A DNA stretch of 64,000 nucleotides from Bacillus renqingensis. GTDB taxonomy: Bacteria > Bacillota > Bacilli > Bacillales > Cytobacillaceae. The notes under the pieces were generated by a model. It was not told the origin of the DNA and made no database searches. It was given only the letters and a program-made list of their open reading frames with translations. The stretch covers positions 124,001-188,000 of the forward strand of contig NZ_JADDIU010000002.1 in NCBI RefSeq assembly GCF_016464375.1, written 5' to 3'. Shown one piece after another: positions 16,003-24,701 of the stretch (its first letter is position 1; every line of letters starts with the position of its first letter). Both the position numbers and the translations under genes were made by a program.

Positions 16003-17274
16003 TTGAAGAACGAAGAGATCAAAATCAAGACTTGGCTGAAGGAAAATCGCCCCAGGGGGATTAATCTGCTACAGAGAATTGTTCAGGAAAATAGTATAAG
16101 AGGCAATGAAAGCAGCACCCAGGCAGTGATCATTGAAAAATGTCGCCAGCTTGGTTTAAAGCTTGATATTTGGGAAATTGGTGATGATGATTTGAAAAAT
16201 CACCCCTTCTTTTTTTGTGACCGTGGGAGCTTTGAGGGCAATCCCAATCTAGTTGCGGTATTAAATGGAACGGGGGGTGGTAAATCGATTATTTTAAACG
16301 GCCATATCGATGTGGTCCCGGTCGGCGATGAAACAAGCTGGGAACATGATCCTTTTAGCGGGCATATTGAAGAAGGTAAGCTTTACGGAAGGGGTGCAAC
16401 AGATATGAAGGGCGGGAATGTTGCCCTTTTATTAGCGATGGAGTCGATCATTGCCAATGGGATTAAGCTAAAAGGTGACGTCATTTTTCAGAGTGTGATC
16501 GAAGAAGAGAGCGGGGGTGCCGGAACACTTGCGGCTGTATTAAGAGGATATCAAGCTGATGGGGCTATTATTCCGGAGCCGACCAATATGAAAATCTTTT
16601 CAAAGCAACAAGGTTCAATGTGGTTTAGAATTACTGTCCCCGGAAAGGCTGCCCATGGCGGGACACGATATGAGGGGATCAGTGCCATCGAAAAGTCATT
16701 TATGGTCGTTCAAAGAATACAACAATTAGAGAAAGCAAGGAATGCAGCGATAACAGATTCTCTTTACGATAAGATCCCGATTCCGCTTCCTATTAATATA
16801 GGGAAAATTGCAAGCGGTGAGTGGCCATCATCGGTGCCTGACACCGCTGTGATCGAAGGGAGGATGGGAGTAGGCCCTGAGGAAACGCTTGCTTCTGCTC
16901 AGCTGGAAATGGAGACCTGCCTTCAAGAATTGAACGAACAGGACGAGTGGCTGCGTGAAAACCCGTTGAAAATTGAATGGTTTGGCGCCAGGTGGCTGCC
17001 GGGAAGTTTGGACAGTGAACATCCTTTGATCACTACATTGATTGATAGTTTTAGAGAAATTAAGGGAGAAGCCCCTGTTATCGAAGCAAGTCCGTGGGGA
17101 ACCGATGGTGGAATTTTAGCCAATATAGGCCGGACTCCGGTTGTTGTATTTGGTCCGGGAGTTACAGAAGTGGCTCATGATGCGAATGAGTATATTGTCC
17201 TTGATGATTTATTTACCGCTAGTGAAATTATTGCACTGACACTGTTAAAATGGTGCGGGGTGCAAGATGAATAG
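16003..17274 (+). CDS. yodQ: M20-family deacetylase/peptidase (YodQ-like)
   Basis: 423 residues, M20 zinc hydrolase fold. Seen: [11 protein letters not shown] (first metal His plus catalytic Asp), [11 protein letters not shown] (bridging Asp), [10 protein letters not shown] (catalytic Glu and ligand Glu), and a dimerisation domain opening with the AAHGG segment. TTG start eight bases after AAGGAG. In this locus it is the natural candidate to remove the acetyl group from N-acetyl-beta-lysine or a downstream acetylated acid. The sequence also holds GGTGCCTGACACC (16833-16845), a motif repeated elsewhere in the window. Confidence 0.87.
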   Translation: MKNEEIKIKTWLKENRPRGINLLQRIVQENSIRGNESSTQAVIIEKCRQLGLKLDIWEIGDDDLKNHPFFFCDRGSFEGNPNLVAVLNGTGGGKSIILNGHIDVVPVGDETSWEHDPFSGHIEEGKLYGRGATDMKGGNVALLLAMESIIANGIKLKGDVIFQSVIEEESGGAGTLAAVLRGYQADGAIIPEPTNMKIFSKQQGSMWFRITVPGKAAHGGTRYEGISAIEKSFMVVQRIQQLEKARNAAITDSLYDKIPIPLPINIGKIASGEWPSSVPDTAVIEGRMGVGPEETLASAQLEMETCLQELNEQDEWLRENPLKIEWFGARWLPGSLDSEHPLITTLIDSFREIKGEAPVIEASPWGTDGGILANIGRTPVVVFGPGVTEVAHDANEYIVLDDLFTASEIIALTLLKWCGVQDE

Positions 17275-17421
17275 GGAGGAATCCCCTGTCTAGTTGAAGA
17301 ATGAAACCTTCATAATTGTAAAAAGGAAGGATGAGAAATGTCTGGCTATATTCTCGAGCCAGACTTTTTTGCACAATCACTTTTTAGCTGGAACAGAACA
17401 ATAAAGAAGGGGGCGGAACCG

Positions 17422-18276
17422 ATGAGTCAATTGGCAACTACCATTTGTCTACAGGAACTGACATTCTACTTGGAGGTTTGCCTTGATCCATTCAATAAAA
17501 GAATTCGTGTTGATGACTATCGAGGCAACATTCAGCTTATTTTACGTAAACTAGAGGAGCTTGTTCGTGAACAGCAGGCGGAAAAATTGATTATAAAAGG
17601 GCGCTCCGAAGATACTGTCGCTTTTTATGAGCACGGCTTTCAGCCTGAAGCGATGGTAGACCGTTATTTTCTTGGTACGGATGCCTGGTTTTTTACAAAA
17701 TTTTATAGTTCAAACCGCAAAAAAAGTGACCATTGGATGGTGGAGGATGGGATCATTCACCGTATTTTTCAATTATCACCTGCTAATCAAGGAACTTCCC
17801 CCCCGAAGGAATACCAACTGAATAAAGTGGATCAAAGCAATGCAACAGAACTGTCGGCACTTTACCGGCAGGTATTTCAAATTTATCCCACACCACTAAA
17901 CGACCCGGAATATGTGAAAAAGACGATGGAGGACGGGACAATCTATTATGCCTTTTTCAATCAGGGGGAAATTGTCAGCGCCGCTTCAGCGGAGATTAAT
18001 TCGTTTTACAAAAATGCTGAACTAACTGATTGTGCGACACTTTCGCAGCATCGAAAGTATGGGCTGATGAAACTGCTTTTGCAGGAGCTTGAAGAAGAGT
18101 TAAAACGAAATGGAATATTTTGTGCCTATTCCATTGCCAGGGCACTGTCATTTGGTATGAACGCAGCCCTTTACCAGCTCGGCTATAAGTATCGTGGGCG
18201 GTTAATGAACAATGTTTATATTTATGACAAGCTTGAAAATATGAATATGTGGGTAAAGAATCTGACAAACTGCTAA
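17422..18276 (+). CDS. ablB: Beta-lysine N6-acetyltransferase (AblB/YodP)
   Basis: 284 residues from the ATG at 17422 (AAGGGGGCG upstream), equal to YodP; the frame extends 28 codons upstream but without a start signal. GNAT acetyltransferase that makes N-epsilon-acetyl-beta-lysine from the product of KamA. Seen: a helical N-terminal domain with KLIIKGRSEDTVAFYEHGFQPEA, and a C-terminal GNAT core with ATLSQHRKYGLMKLLLQELE (acetyl-CoA loop) and ALYQLGYKYRGRLMNN. In methanogens and some bacilli the product is an osmolyte; here, with deacetylase and CoA-transferase alongside, a catabolic use is likely. Confidence 0.88.
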   Translation: MSQLATTICLQELTFYLEVCLDPFNKRIRVDDYRGNIQLILRKLEELVREQQAEKLIIKGRSEDTVAFYEHGFQPEAMVDRYFLGTDAWFFTKFYSSNRKKSDHWMVEDGIIHRIFQLSPANQGTSPPKEYQLNKVDQSNATELSALYRQVFQIYPTPLNDPEYVKKTMEDGTIYYAFFNQGEIVSAASAEINSFYKNAELTDCATLSQHRKYGLMKLLLQELEEELKRNGIFCAYSIARALSFGMNAALYQLGYKYRGRLMNNVYIYDKLENMNMWVKNLTNC

Positions 18277-18342
18277 ATTTTCGGCTTAAGCCGTCCAGTT
18301 TTCGGCACCTGATCAAATCGCATTAGAGTGAAGGTGATAGTA

Positions 18343-19737
18343 ATGGGTCAACTTACCGCATTAACGCAAGAGGTTCTTGCAGCCATTCTAAAGAGTATTG
18401 ATGAAGGAATTCATGTAGTGAACACGGAAGGAAAAACGATTTATTATAACGAGGTGGCCGCCAAGCATGATGGGATGGAGGTCAAAGAAGTCCTGGGGAA
18501 ACATTTATTGGCGGCATTTCCTTCATTAACAGAGGAATCAAGTACACTGTTAAAAGTGGTGAAAACAGGAAAACCAATTTATAACCAAACACAGGTTTAT
18601 GTGAACGCTCACGGAACTAGAATTGACACGATGAACACTACCTTGCCTATCTTTCTCGGTAAGGAAATCATTGGTGCAGTGGAAATTGCTAAAGACTATT
18701 CCAGAATGAAGCTGCTTGCGGAACGGCTGTTAGATTTACAAAAGGGCTTGAAAAAAGGAAGCAGGAAAAGGGTCACAAAGCAGGTGAATTATACGTTTAA
18801 TGACTTAAAAACGGTCAATCCTTTGTTTATGAAGATGAAGGAGGAAGCGGGACGACTAGCAAAATCGGATTCACCCATCCTTGTTTATGGCGAGTCTGGA
18901 ACCGGGAAGGAATTATTTGTTCAGGGGATTCATCATGAATCACTGCGGGCTAGCGGACCGTTTATTGCCCAGAATTGTGCCGCCATTCCTGAATCGCTGC
19001 TTGAAAGTATTTTGTTTGGAACCGCAAAAGGCAGCTATACCGGGGCCGTTGAACGAAAAGGATTATTCGAACTTGCCGATGGAGGGACCCTTTTCCTTGA
19101 TGAGCTGCATGCGATGCCAATTGAATTACAGGCAAAGCTGCTCCGTGTATTAGAGGATGGCATGGTAAGAAGGGTAGGCGGAGCAGAGAATATATTAGTG
19201 AATGTCCGCGTTATTGCTGCGGTTAATCTCCACCCAATCAAGGCCCTAAAAGAACAAAAATTGCGTGCCGACCTTTATTACCGCCTTAATGTATTTACCT
19301 TTTCCTTAATACCGTTAAGGGAGCGAAAAGAGGATATCCTGTTTCTAACAAATTATTTTATCATGGTATTTAATAAAAAATTACAGAAAAACATTCTAGG
19401 AATAGACAAAAAACTTGAATTGTTTTTTTTCGATTATCATTGGCCTGGTAATGTTCGCGAGTTAAAACATACGATTGAATATATGATGAACGTCTGTGAT
19501 AGTGACTTGCTGGAAATGGCTGATCTGCCAGTGATATTAAAACATCAGTTAACCCCGGTTCGAAGGAGTTATCAGAAGCCGGATAGCCTTTCACTAAGAA
19601 AGAATCTCGATCATCTGGAAAAAACGCTTATATTAAACGCCATGAAGCAAACCGGAGGGAATATCAACCAGACAGCAAAGCTCCTAGAGATTCCAAGACA
19701 GACATTGCAATATAAACTAAAAAAATTTTCTATTTAG
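18343..19737 (+). CDS. kamR: Sigma-54-dependent activator (PAS-AAA-Fis), KamR-like
   Basis: 464 residues from the ATG at 18343 with AAGGTGA five bases before. N-terminal PAS sensor (AAILKSIDEGIHVVNTEGKTIYYN), central AAA+ domain with Walker A GESGTGKE, sigma-54-contact loop GSYTGA (variant of GAFTGA), Walker B GGTLFLDELHAM and arginine finger LRADLYYRLNVF, and a Fis-type HTH at the end (GGNINQTAKLLEIPRQTLQYKLKK). Its stop codon abuts a terminator, and a -24/-12 promoter follows before kamA, its likely target. I recall a sigma-54 activator KamR controlling kamA in B. thuringiensis; the symbol follows that. Confidence 0.9.
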   Translation: MGQLTALTQEVLAAILKSIDEGIHVVNTEGKTIYYNEVAAKHDGMEVKEVLGKHLLAAFPSLTEESSTLLKVVKTGKPIYNQTQVYVNAHGTRIDTMNTTLPIFLGKEIIGAVEIAKDYSRMKLLAERLLDLQKGLKKGSRKRVTKQVNYTFNDLKTVNPLFMKMKEEAGRLAKSDSPILVYGESGTGKELFVQGIHHESLRASGPFIAQNCAAIPESLLESILFGTAKGSYTGAVERKGLFELADGGTLFLDELHAMPIELQAKLLRVLEDGMVRRVGGAENILVNVRVIAAVNLHPIKALKEQKLRADLYYRLNVFTFSLIPLRERKEDILFLTNYFIMVFNKKLQKNILGIDKKLELFFFDYHWPGNVRELKHTIEYMMNVCDSDLLEMADLPVILKHQLTPVRRSYQKPDSLSLRKNLDHLEKTLILNAMKQTGGNINQTAKLLEIPRQTLQYKLKKFSI

Positions 19738-19762
19738 TGCTGATATTTCGGCACTTTTTTAT
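19737..19762 (+). terminator. Terminator after the sigma-54 activator
   Basis: GTGCTGA / TCGGCAC stem with a TATT loop followed by TTTTTT. The same inverted repeat could double as an upstream activator-binding site for the kamA promoter about 80 bases downstream. Confidence 0.72.
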
Positions 19763-19824
19763 TTAAGTAATGGATAAGTTAGGCTGTGCCATCAATAAAA
19801 TCAGTTCTAATGCCGATTAAATAC

Positions 19825-19841
19825 TTGGCGCGATTCTTGCA
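19825..19841 (+). promoter_or_regulatory. Sigma-54 (-24/-12) promoter of kamA
   Basis: TTGGCGCGATTCTTGCA: GG at 19827-19828 and GC at 19839-19840 with exactly ten bases between, and only one departure from TGGCACG-N4-TTGCA. It lies 36 bases before the kamA start and right after the gene of a sigma-54 activator. Confidence 0.88.
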
Positions 19842-19877
19842 TGTTAAATATGTGAGTAAGGATAGGAGGAATTGATG

Positions 19878-21299
19878 ATGAAACCATTTTTATATAAGCC
19901 GCAAAGGCATTGGAAGGAAATCGAACTTTGGCAAGATGTAACCGATGATCAGTGGAATGATTGGCTCTGGCAGTTAACAAACACCATCCGTACATTAGAA
20001 GATTTAAAAAAGGTCATCAACCTGACACCTGATGAAGAAAAAGGTGTAAGAATCTCAACCAAAACGATTCCCCTCAATATTACACCCTATTACGCATCTT
20101 TGATGAATCCTGATGACCCCCGCTGCCCGATTAGGATGCAGTCGGTGCCGATTTCAAAAGAAATTTATAAAACAAAATACGATCTGGAGGACCCTTTGTA
20201 TGAAGATGAGGATTCGCCAACACCTGGGTTAACACACCGCTATCCGGACCGGGTTCTCTTTCTTGTGACAAACCAATGTTCGATGTATTGCCGCTATTGT
20301 ACGAGAAGGCGCTTCTCCGGCCAGATTGGCATGGGGGTTCCAAAAAAGCAGCTGGATGCAGCTATAGCTTATATTCGTCAAACACCGCAAGTCAGGGATG
20401 TGTTAATTTCCGGGGGAGACGGATTGCTGATTAATGATAATATTTTAGAATATATTTTAAAGAATTTACGGGAAATTGATCATGTCGAAATCATTCGAAT
20501 TGGTACAAGAGCGCCCGTCGTGTTTCCGCAAAGAATTACCGAGAACCTCTGCAATATCTTGAAGAAATACCATCCAATTTGGCTTAACACTCATTTTAAT
20601 ACTTCCATTGAAATTACTGAAGACTCAAAAAGAGCTTGTGAAAGGCTGGCTAATGCTGGGGTTCCCGTTGGCAACCAGTCGGTCATCCTTGCTGGCATCA
20701 ATGATAGCGTACCAATTATGAAAAAACTCATGCACGATCTTGTAAAAATTCGTGTCCGCCCCTATTACATTTATCAATGTGACTTGTCAGAAGGCATCGG
20801 TCATTTCCGTGCTCCTGTTTCTAAAGGTCTTGAGATTATTGAAGGCCTGCGTGGTCACACAAGCGGCTATGCTGTGCCAACCTTTGTTGTAGATGCACCT
20901 GGAGGCGGCGGGAAAATTGCACTTCAACCGAATTATCTTATCTCACAAAGTCCGGAAAAAGTAGTTCTTCGCAATTTTGAAGGGGTCATTACTTCGTATC
21001 CAGAACCAGAAAATTATATTCCGGGACGGGCGGAGGACTATTTTAAAGAAATTTATCCGGAAATGGATGAGAAAAAATCACTTAACGGTATAGCCGGCAT
21101 GATGAATGACGAGCATTTTAATCTTGTTCCTGAAGGATTGTCACGGCTAAATCGCCGTCAAGCCTACAATCAAGATCCAGAGCATATGACGCTAAAGGAT
21201 AAACGGAGCAAACGGGATGAATTGAAGGAAAAGAAGTATCAAGCATTTATTCAAAAAGAAAGTCATACCGAAGCAATAACCGAAGAGATGAAGGAATAG
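19878..21299 (+). CDS. kamA: Lysine 2,3-aminomutase
   Basis: 473 residues from the third of three in-frame starts (ATG 19878, seven bases after AGGAGGA). Radical-SAM/PLP enzyme converting L-lysine to L-beta-lysine. Seen: the iron-sulfur motif CSMYCRYC in FLVTNQCSMYCRYCTRRR, ISGGDGLLI (SAM binding), the EIIRIGTRAPVVFPQRI segment and the PLP Lys region PGGGGKIALQPNY. Same length as B. subtilis KamA (471). Transcribed from its own sigma-54 promoter, and followed by yokU. Confidence 0.96.
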   Translation: MKPFLYKPQRHWKEIELWQDVTDDQWNDWLWQLTNTIRTLEDLKKVINLTPDEEKGVRISTKTIPLNITPYYASLMNPDDPRCPIRMQSVPISKEIYKTKYDLEDPLYEDEDSPTPGLTHRYPDRVLFLVTNQCSMYCRYCTRRRFSGQIGMGVPKKQLDAAIAYIRQTPQVRDVLISGGDGLLINDNILEYILKNLREIDHVEIIRIGTRAPVVFPQRITENLCNILKKYHPIWLNTHFNTSIEITEDSKRACERLANAGVPVGNQSVILAGINDSVPIMKKLMHDLVKIRVRPYYIYQCDLSEGIGHFRAPVSKGLEIIEGLRGHTSGYAVPTFVVDAPGGGGKIALQPNYLISQSPEKVVLRNFEGVITSYPEPENYIPGRAEDYFKEIYPEMDEKKSLNGIAGMMNDEHFNLVPEGLSRLNRRQAYNQDPEHMTLKDKRSKRDELKEKKYQAFIQKESHTEAITEEMKE

Positions 21300-21311
21300 G
21301 AGGGAAGCGTG

Positions 21312-21596
21312 TTGAAATTAGTTTGTGAGTGGTGCAGCAGCTCGAAGGTTAAAAGTATTTCTGACTCCGTATTTTGGGAGCTGCCGGATGGAACACGGGC
21401 AATTGAGATTAGCGAAACCCCAACACTTTCTTGTCCCGATTGTTCCATGATTTATCAAACGGAAGCAATTATCAAGGAGATTGAAGACCAATTATTTTTA
21501 ATCGATTGCCAACAGATTGGAAAAGTCATTCCCTATGAGGAACTAATGAAAATTCCAAGGTTATTGAAAAGAAACTATTTTGATTTTTCATCGTAA
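21312..21596 (+). CDS. yokU: YokU-family zinc-finger protein
   Basis: 94 residues from the TTG at 21312 (seven bases after AGGAGGG; GTG at 21309 also possible). Two CxxC pairs (CEWC and CPDC) form a probable zinc ribbon similar to YgiT-type N-termini, followed by a helical tail with PYEELMKIPRLLKRNYFDF. YokU is adjacent to kamA in B. subtilis as well. Role unknown; the tight link suggests an accessory or regulatory job for the aminomutase operon. Confidence 0.8.
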   Translation: MKLVCEWCSSSKVKSISDSVFWELPDGTRAIEISETPTLSCPDCSMIYQTEAIIKEIEDQLFLIDCQQIGKVIPYEELMKIPRLLKRNYFDFSS

Positions 21597-21602
21597 AAAA
21601 AG

Positions 21603-21655
21603 GGTGCCTGACACCATTGTGGATAACTAAGTTATCCACAATGGTGTCAGGCACC
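21603..21655. repeat. Perfect 25-bp inverted repeat with nested GGTGCCTGACACC
   Basis: Arms 21603-21627 and 21631-21655 are exact reverse complements around TAA. Each arm begins with GGTGCCTGACACC, itself a partial palindrome, followed by ATTGTGGATAAC. Related copies of GGTG[AC]CTGACACC occur at 7658-7670 and 16833-16845. Could terminate yokU transcription, but there is no T run. Nothing else is seen in the 21656-21825 stretch apart from short open frames. Confidence 0.8.
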
Positions 21656-21825
21656 GGCCTTAAAAAGCGAAGCCTTGCATTTCGTTTAAAGACATTTATC
21701 ATGGGCGTCACATATGCTAGAGTTATTCTTGAAGAGTTTGAAAGCTTATTTACTAGTAATCTACTTCGAAAGGGTTACCCATATGAAATTCGAAATAGAG
21801 TATATGTAGCGAGGTGTACGATACA

Positions 21826-23046
21826 TTGATTACAGATGTTACATTGTCAATACAGGAAATTTTGAAGAGTAAGCATTTTAAAAATGGAAAGGTAGTAGCG
21901 GGAAAGGCGGGACTTTACCGAACGGTGAAGTGGGTCCATGTTATGGAGGTAACGCAAATTGATCAGCTCTTAAACGGAAATGAACTGATTCTTACAACAG
22001 GGGTTGGATGGAAAGGCAATAAAGAGATTTTTCTTGCATTCTGCAAGGAGCTGATCGATTCAAACGCTGCTGGCCTTTGTGTTGAATTAGGAACTTATAT
22101 ACCCAGCATTCCGGACGAAATTATTGAACTGGCCAATCTCCACCATTTTCCGATCATTGCTTTTTACAATCAAGTACGCTTTGTAGATATTACCCAAGAT
22201 TTACATACCCAATTAATTAAAAAACAGCATCAAATGATTTCAGATTTAGTAGATAATTCCCATCAGTTATGGATTCAAAAATGGTTAGAAGGAGTGCATA
22301 GTGAAGAACAGATTGATCGATTCCTCTCTGAGCTTGAACCGAATCTGAAACCAAATGGATGTGTCGTTGTACTCTTGAAAATCGCTCAATCAGATGAGAA
22401 AAATTCTGAAGTTACTCATTTGAAACTACTGTTTCACTCCATTTTCCAATCACATGGATTCTTTCTTTTATCTACTATAAGGAAAAACTACATCATTTTT
22501 ATAATGTTAAACAAGCGAAAAAATAAGGATTGGAAAATTAGAATTGAAACAGGTTTACACCAAATACAAGAAGAATGGGCCGGAAAGCAAAATTTTGCTC
22601 AAGTGAAATGCAGTATTGGAAAGTTCATCAATAGGTTAAGCAATGTAAAAAAGAGCTTTGATACCGCCCGGGACACACTTATTATTCAAGAGAAAATGCC
22701 GATAGAATGCTTTAGTTCCTTTTATGAAGATTTATATATCTTTCGACTCGTGGCGTTAGCCAACGAACGAGGAGTTTTGGATGAATTTATTTCTGACTAT
22801 TTAGGACCTGTCCTTCTTTATGATGAGCAAAATAATGGGAAATTAGTGGAAACCCTGAAAATGTATCTTAAATGCAATGGTTCTAAGCAAGAAACTGCGG
22901 CAAAGTTATATATTGTTCGTCAGACACTTTACCAACGGCTTCATAAGTTAAATGAGCTCCTTGGTGAAGATTTTATGGAATTCTATAAACGGCAAGCAAT
23001 CGAATTTGCCATCACTGCCTATGACTATCTATCTAGTTCAAAATGA
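21826..23046 (+). CDS. PucR/CdaR-family transcriptional regulator
   Basis: 406 residues from the TTG at 21826, nine bases after GAGGTG. N-terminal PucR sensor domain (SIQEILKSKHFKNGKVVAG ... VKWVHVMEV), a middle GGDEF-like CdaR linker and a C-terminal PucR-type HTH (LKCNGSKQETAAKLYIVRQTLYQRLHKL). Such regulators control amino-acid, purine or gamma-aminobutyrate use. It is transcribed in line with the dehydrogenase/aminotransferase pair at 23219-26036, which it probably activates in response to the amine substrate. Confidence 0.88.
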   Translation: MITDVTLSIQEILKSKHFKNGKVVAGKAGLYRTVKWVHVMEVTQIDQLLNGNELILTTGVGWKGNKEIFLAFCKELIDSNAAGLCVELGTYIPSIPDEIIELANLHHFPIIAFYNQVRFVDITQDLHTQLIKKQHQMISDLVDNSHQLWIQKWLEGVHSEEQIDRFLSELEPNLKPNGCVVVLLKIAQSDEKNSEVTHLKLLFHSIFQSHGFFLLSTIRKNYIIFIMLNKRKNKDWKIRIETGLHQIQEEWAGKQNFAQVKCSIGKFINRLSNVKKSFDTARDTLIIQEKMPIECFSSFYEDLYIFRLVALANERGVLDEFISDYLGPVLLYDEQNNGKLVETLKMYLKCNGSKQETAAKLYIVRQTLYQRLHKLNELLGEDFMEFYKRQAIEFAITAYDYLSSSK

Positions 23047-23147
23047 TGATAAAACACTATCGTTTCTTTAGACTATGTGTAAAATACTCATATTCGATAT
23101 GACCGAAATGTAGCTAAATTCACGCAAACAAATTAACATAATGTCTA

Positions 23148-23176
23148 CTGAATGCGTTTTCTATTGCAGATATAAT
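23148..23176 (+). promoter_or_regulatory. Probable promoter of the dehydrogenase-aminotransferase operon
   Basis: CTGAAT at 23148-23153, 17 bases, then a perfect TATAAT at 23171-23176. The poor -35 fits a need for an activator such as the PucR-type protein upstream. Confidence 0.45.
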
Positions 23177-23218
23177 GGAATCCATAGGATGGTTATTTTA
23201 AAACGGGGAGGTTGCACT

Positions 23219-24676
23219 ATGGTTGTCATAAAAAATGTCCAAATATTAAAAAACTATATTGGGGGACAATGGGTAGATTCAACGAGTAAACAGTTTGAAG
23301 AGGTGCCAAATCCAGCGACAGGAGAGATGATTGCGCGTGTACCGCTCTCAACGAGGGAAGATTTAGATCGAGCAGTAGCAGCTGCAAAGGAGGCATTCAA
23401 AACGTGGAAAAAGGTGGCTGTTCCACGAAGGGCTCGAATCCTTTTTCGCTATCAACAGTTATTGGTGGAAAATTGGAAGGAATTAGCTGAATTAATTACG
23501 ACAGAAAATGGAAAAAGTTACGAGGAAGCATACGGGGAAGTGCAGCGTGGCATTGAATGTGTGGAATTTGCTGCAGGTGCTCCCACATTAATGATGGGAA
23601 CCCAGCTTCCCGATATCGCAACAGATATAGAGTCGGGGATGTATCGTTATCCGATTGGTGTCGTAGGGGGAATTACTCCATTCAATTTTCCGATGATGGT
23701 TCCATGCTGGATGTTTCCTCTCGCCATCGCCTGCGGAAACACATTTGTATTAAAACCGTCCGAAAGAACACCGTTGCTTGCCAATCGCTTAGCTGAATTG
23801 TTTAAAGAGGCTGGTCTGCCTGAAGGCGTATTAAATATCGTGCATGGCGCCCATGAGGTGGTTAACGGAATTCTAGAGAATGAGGATGTCAAGGCCGTAT
23901 CCTTCGTTGGTTCGCAGCCTGTGGCCGAATATATTTATAAAACGGCCGCCGCTAATGGAAAACGGGTCCAAGCACTTGCCGGGGCAAAAAATCACTCGAT
24001 TGTCATGCCTGATGCTGATTTGGACAATGCGGTGAAAAATATCATCAGCGCTGCTTTTGGTTCTGCCGGTGAGCGCTGTATGGCAGCGGCAGTTGTTGTT
24101 GCGGTCGGTGAGATAGCAGATGAACTCATTAGTCGGCTTAAACTGGCTGCAGATGAAATCAAAATCGGCAATGGTATCGATGAGGGTGTTTTCCTTGGCC
24201 CAGTCATTCGGGAGTCACATAAACAACGGACCCTTCATTATATTGAATTGGGCGAAAATGAGGGGGCAAGACTGGTCCGGGATGGCAGGAAAGATGAAGT
24301 GGTTGAACAAGGATACTTTGTTGGTCCAACGATCTTTGATCATGTTCAACCTGATATGAAAATTTGGCAGGATGAAATTTTTGCCCCTTTATTATCCGTG
24401 GTCCGGGTCAAAACCCTCGAGGAAGCGATTGAGCTGACAAATCAATCAGAATTTGCAAATGGTGCCTGTTTATATACGGACAGTGCAAAAGCAGTTCGTG
24501 AGTTTCGTGATGAAATTGATGCTGGAATGCTGGGCATCAATTTAGGTGTACCAGCTCCAATGGCATTCTTTCCATTCTCAGGTTATAAGAAATCCTTTTA
24601 TGGCGATCTTCATGCAAATGGAAAAGATGGGGTAGAATTTTATACTCGCAAGAAAATGCTTACGGCTCGTTATTAA
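23219..24676 (+). CDS. mmsA: CoA-acylating methylmalonate/malonate-semialdehyde dehydrogenase
   Basis: 485 residues from the ATG at 23219 (GGGGAGG seven bases before); the frame runs upstream but without a start signal. Oxidises malonate semialdehyde to acetyl-CoA and CO2 (or methylmalonate semialdehyde to propionyl-CoA). Seen: [17 protein letters not shown] (NAD-binding region typical of MmsA), [15 protein letters not shown], catalytic Cys in [10 protein letters not shown] and the MmsA-type C-terminus [12 protein letters not shown]. The following aminotransferase would supply malonate semialdehyde from beta-alanine. Confidence 0.93.
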   Translation: MVVIKNVQILKNYIGGQWVDSTSKQFEEVPNPATGEMIARVPLSTREDLDRAVAAAKEAFKTWKKVAVPRRARILFRYQQLLVENWKELAELITTENGKSYEEAYGEVQRGIECVEFAAGAPTLMMGTQLPDIATDIESGMYRYPIGVVGGITPFNFPMMVPCWMFPLAIACGNTFVLKPSERTPLLANRLAELFKEAGLPEGVLNIVHGAHEVVNGILENEDVKAVSFVGSQPVAEYIYKTAAANGKRVQALAGAKNHSIVMPDADLDNAVKNIISAAFGSAGERCMAAAVVVAVGEIADELISRLKLAADEIKIGNGIDEGVFLGPVIRESHKQRTLHYIELGENEGARLVRDGRKDEVVEQGYFVGPTIFDHVQPDMKIWQDEIFAPLLSVVRVKTLEEAIELTNQSEFANGACLYTDSAKAVREFRDEIDAGMLGINLGVPAPMAFFPFSGYKKSFYGDLHANGKDGVEFYTRKKMLTARY

Positions 24677-24701
24677 TCAAGGGAACGGGGAGGAAATCTG
24701 A

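Noticed and set aside
21617-21829. 70-residue open frame overlapping the 25-bp palindrome
   Set aside because: Starts inside the inverted repeat and has no start signal; no protein-like features.
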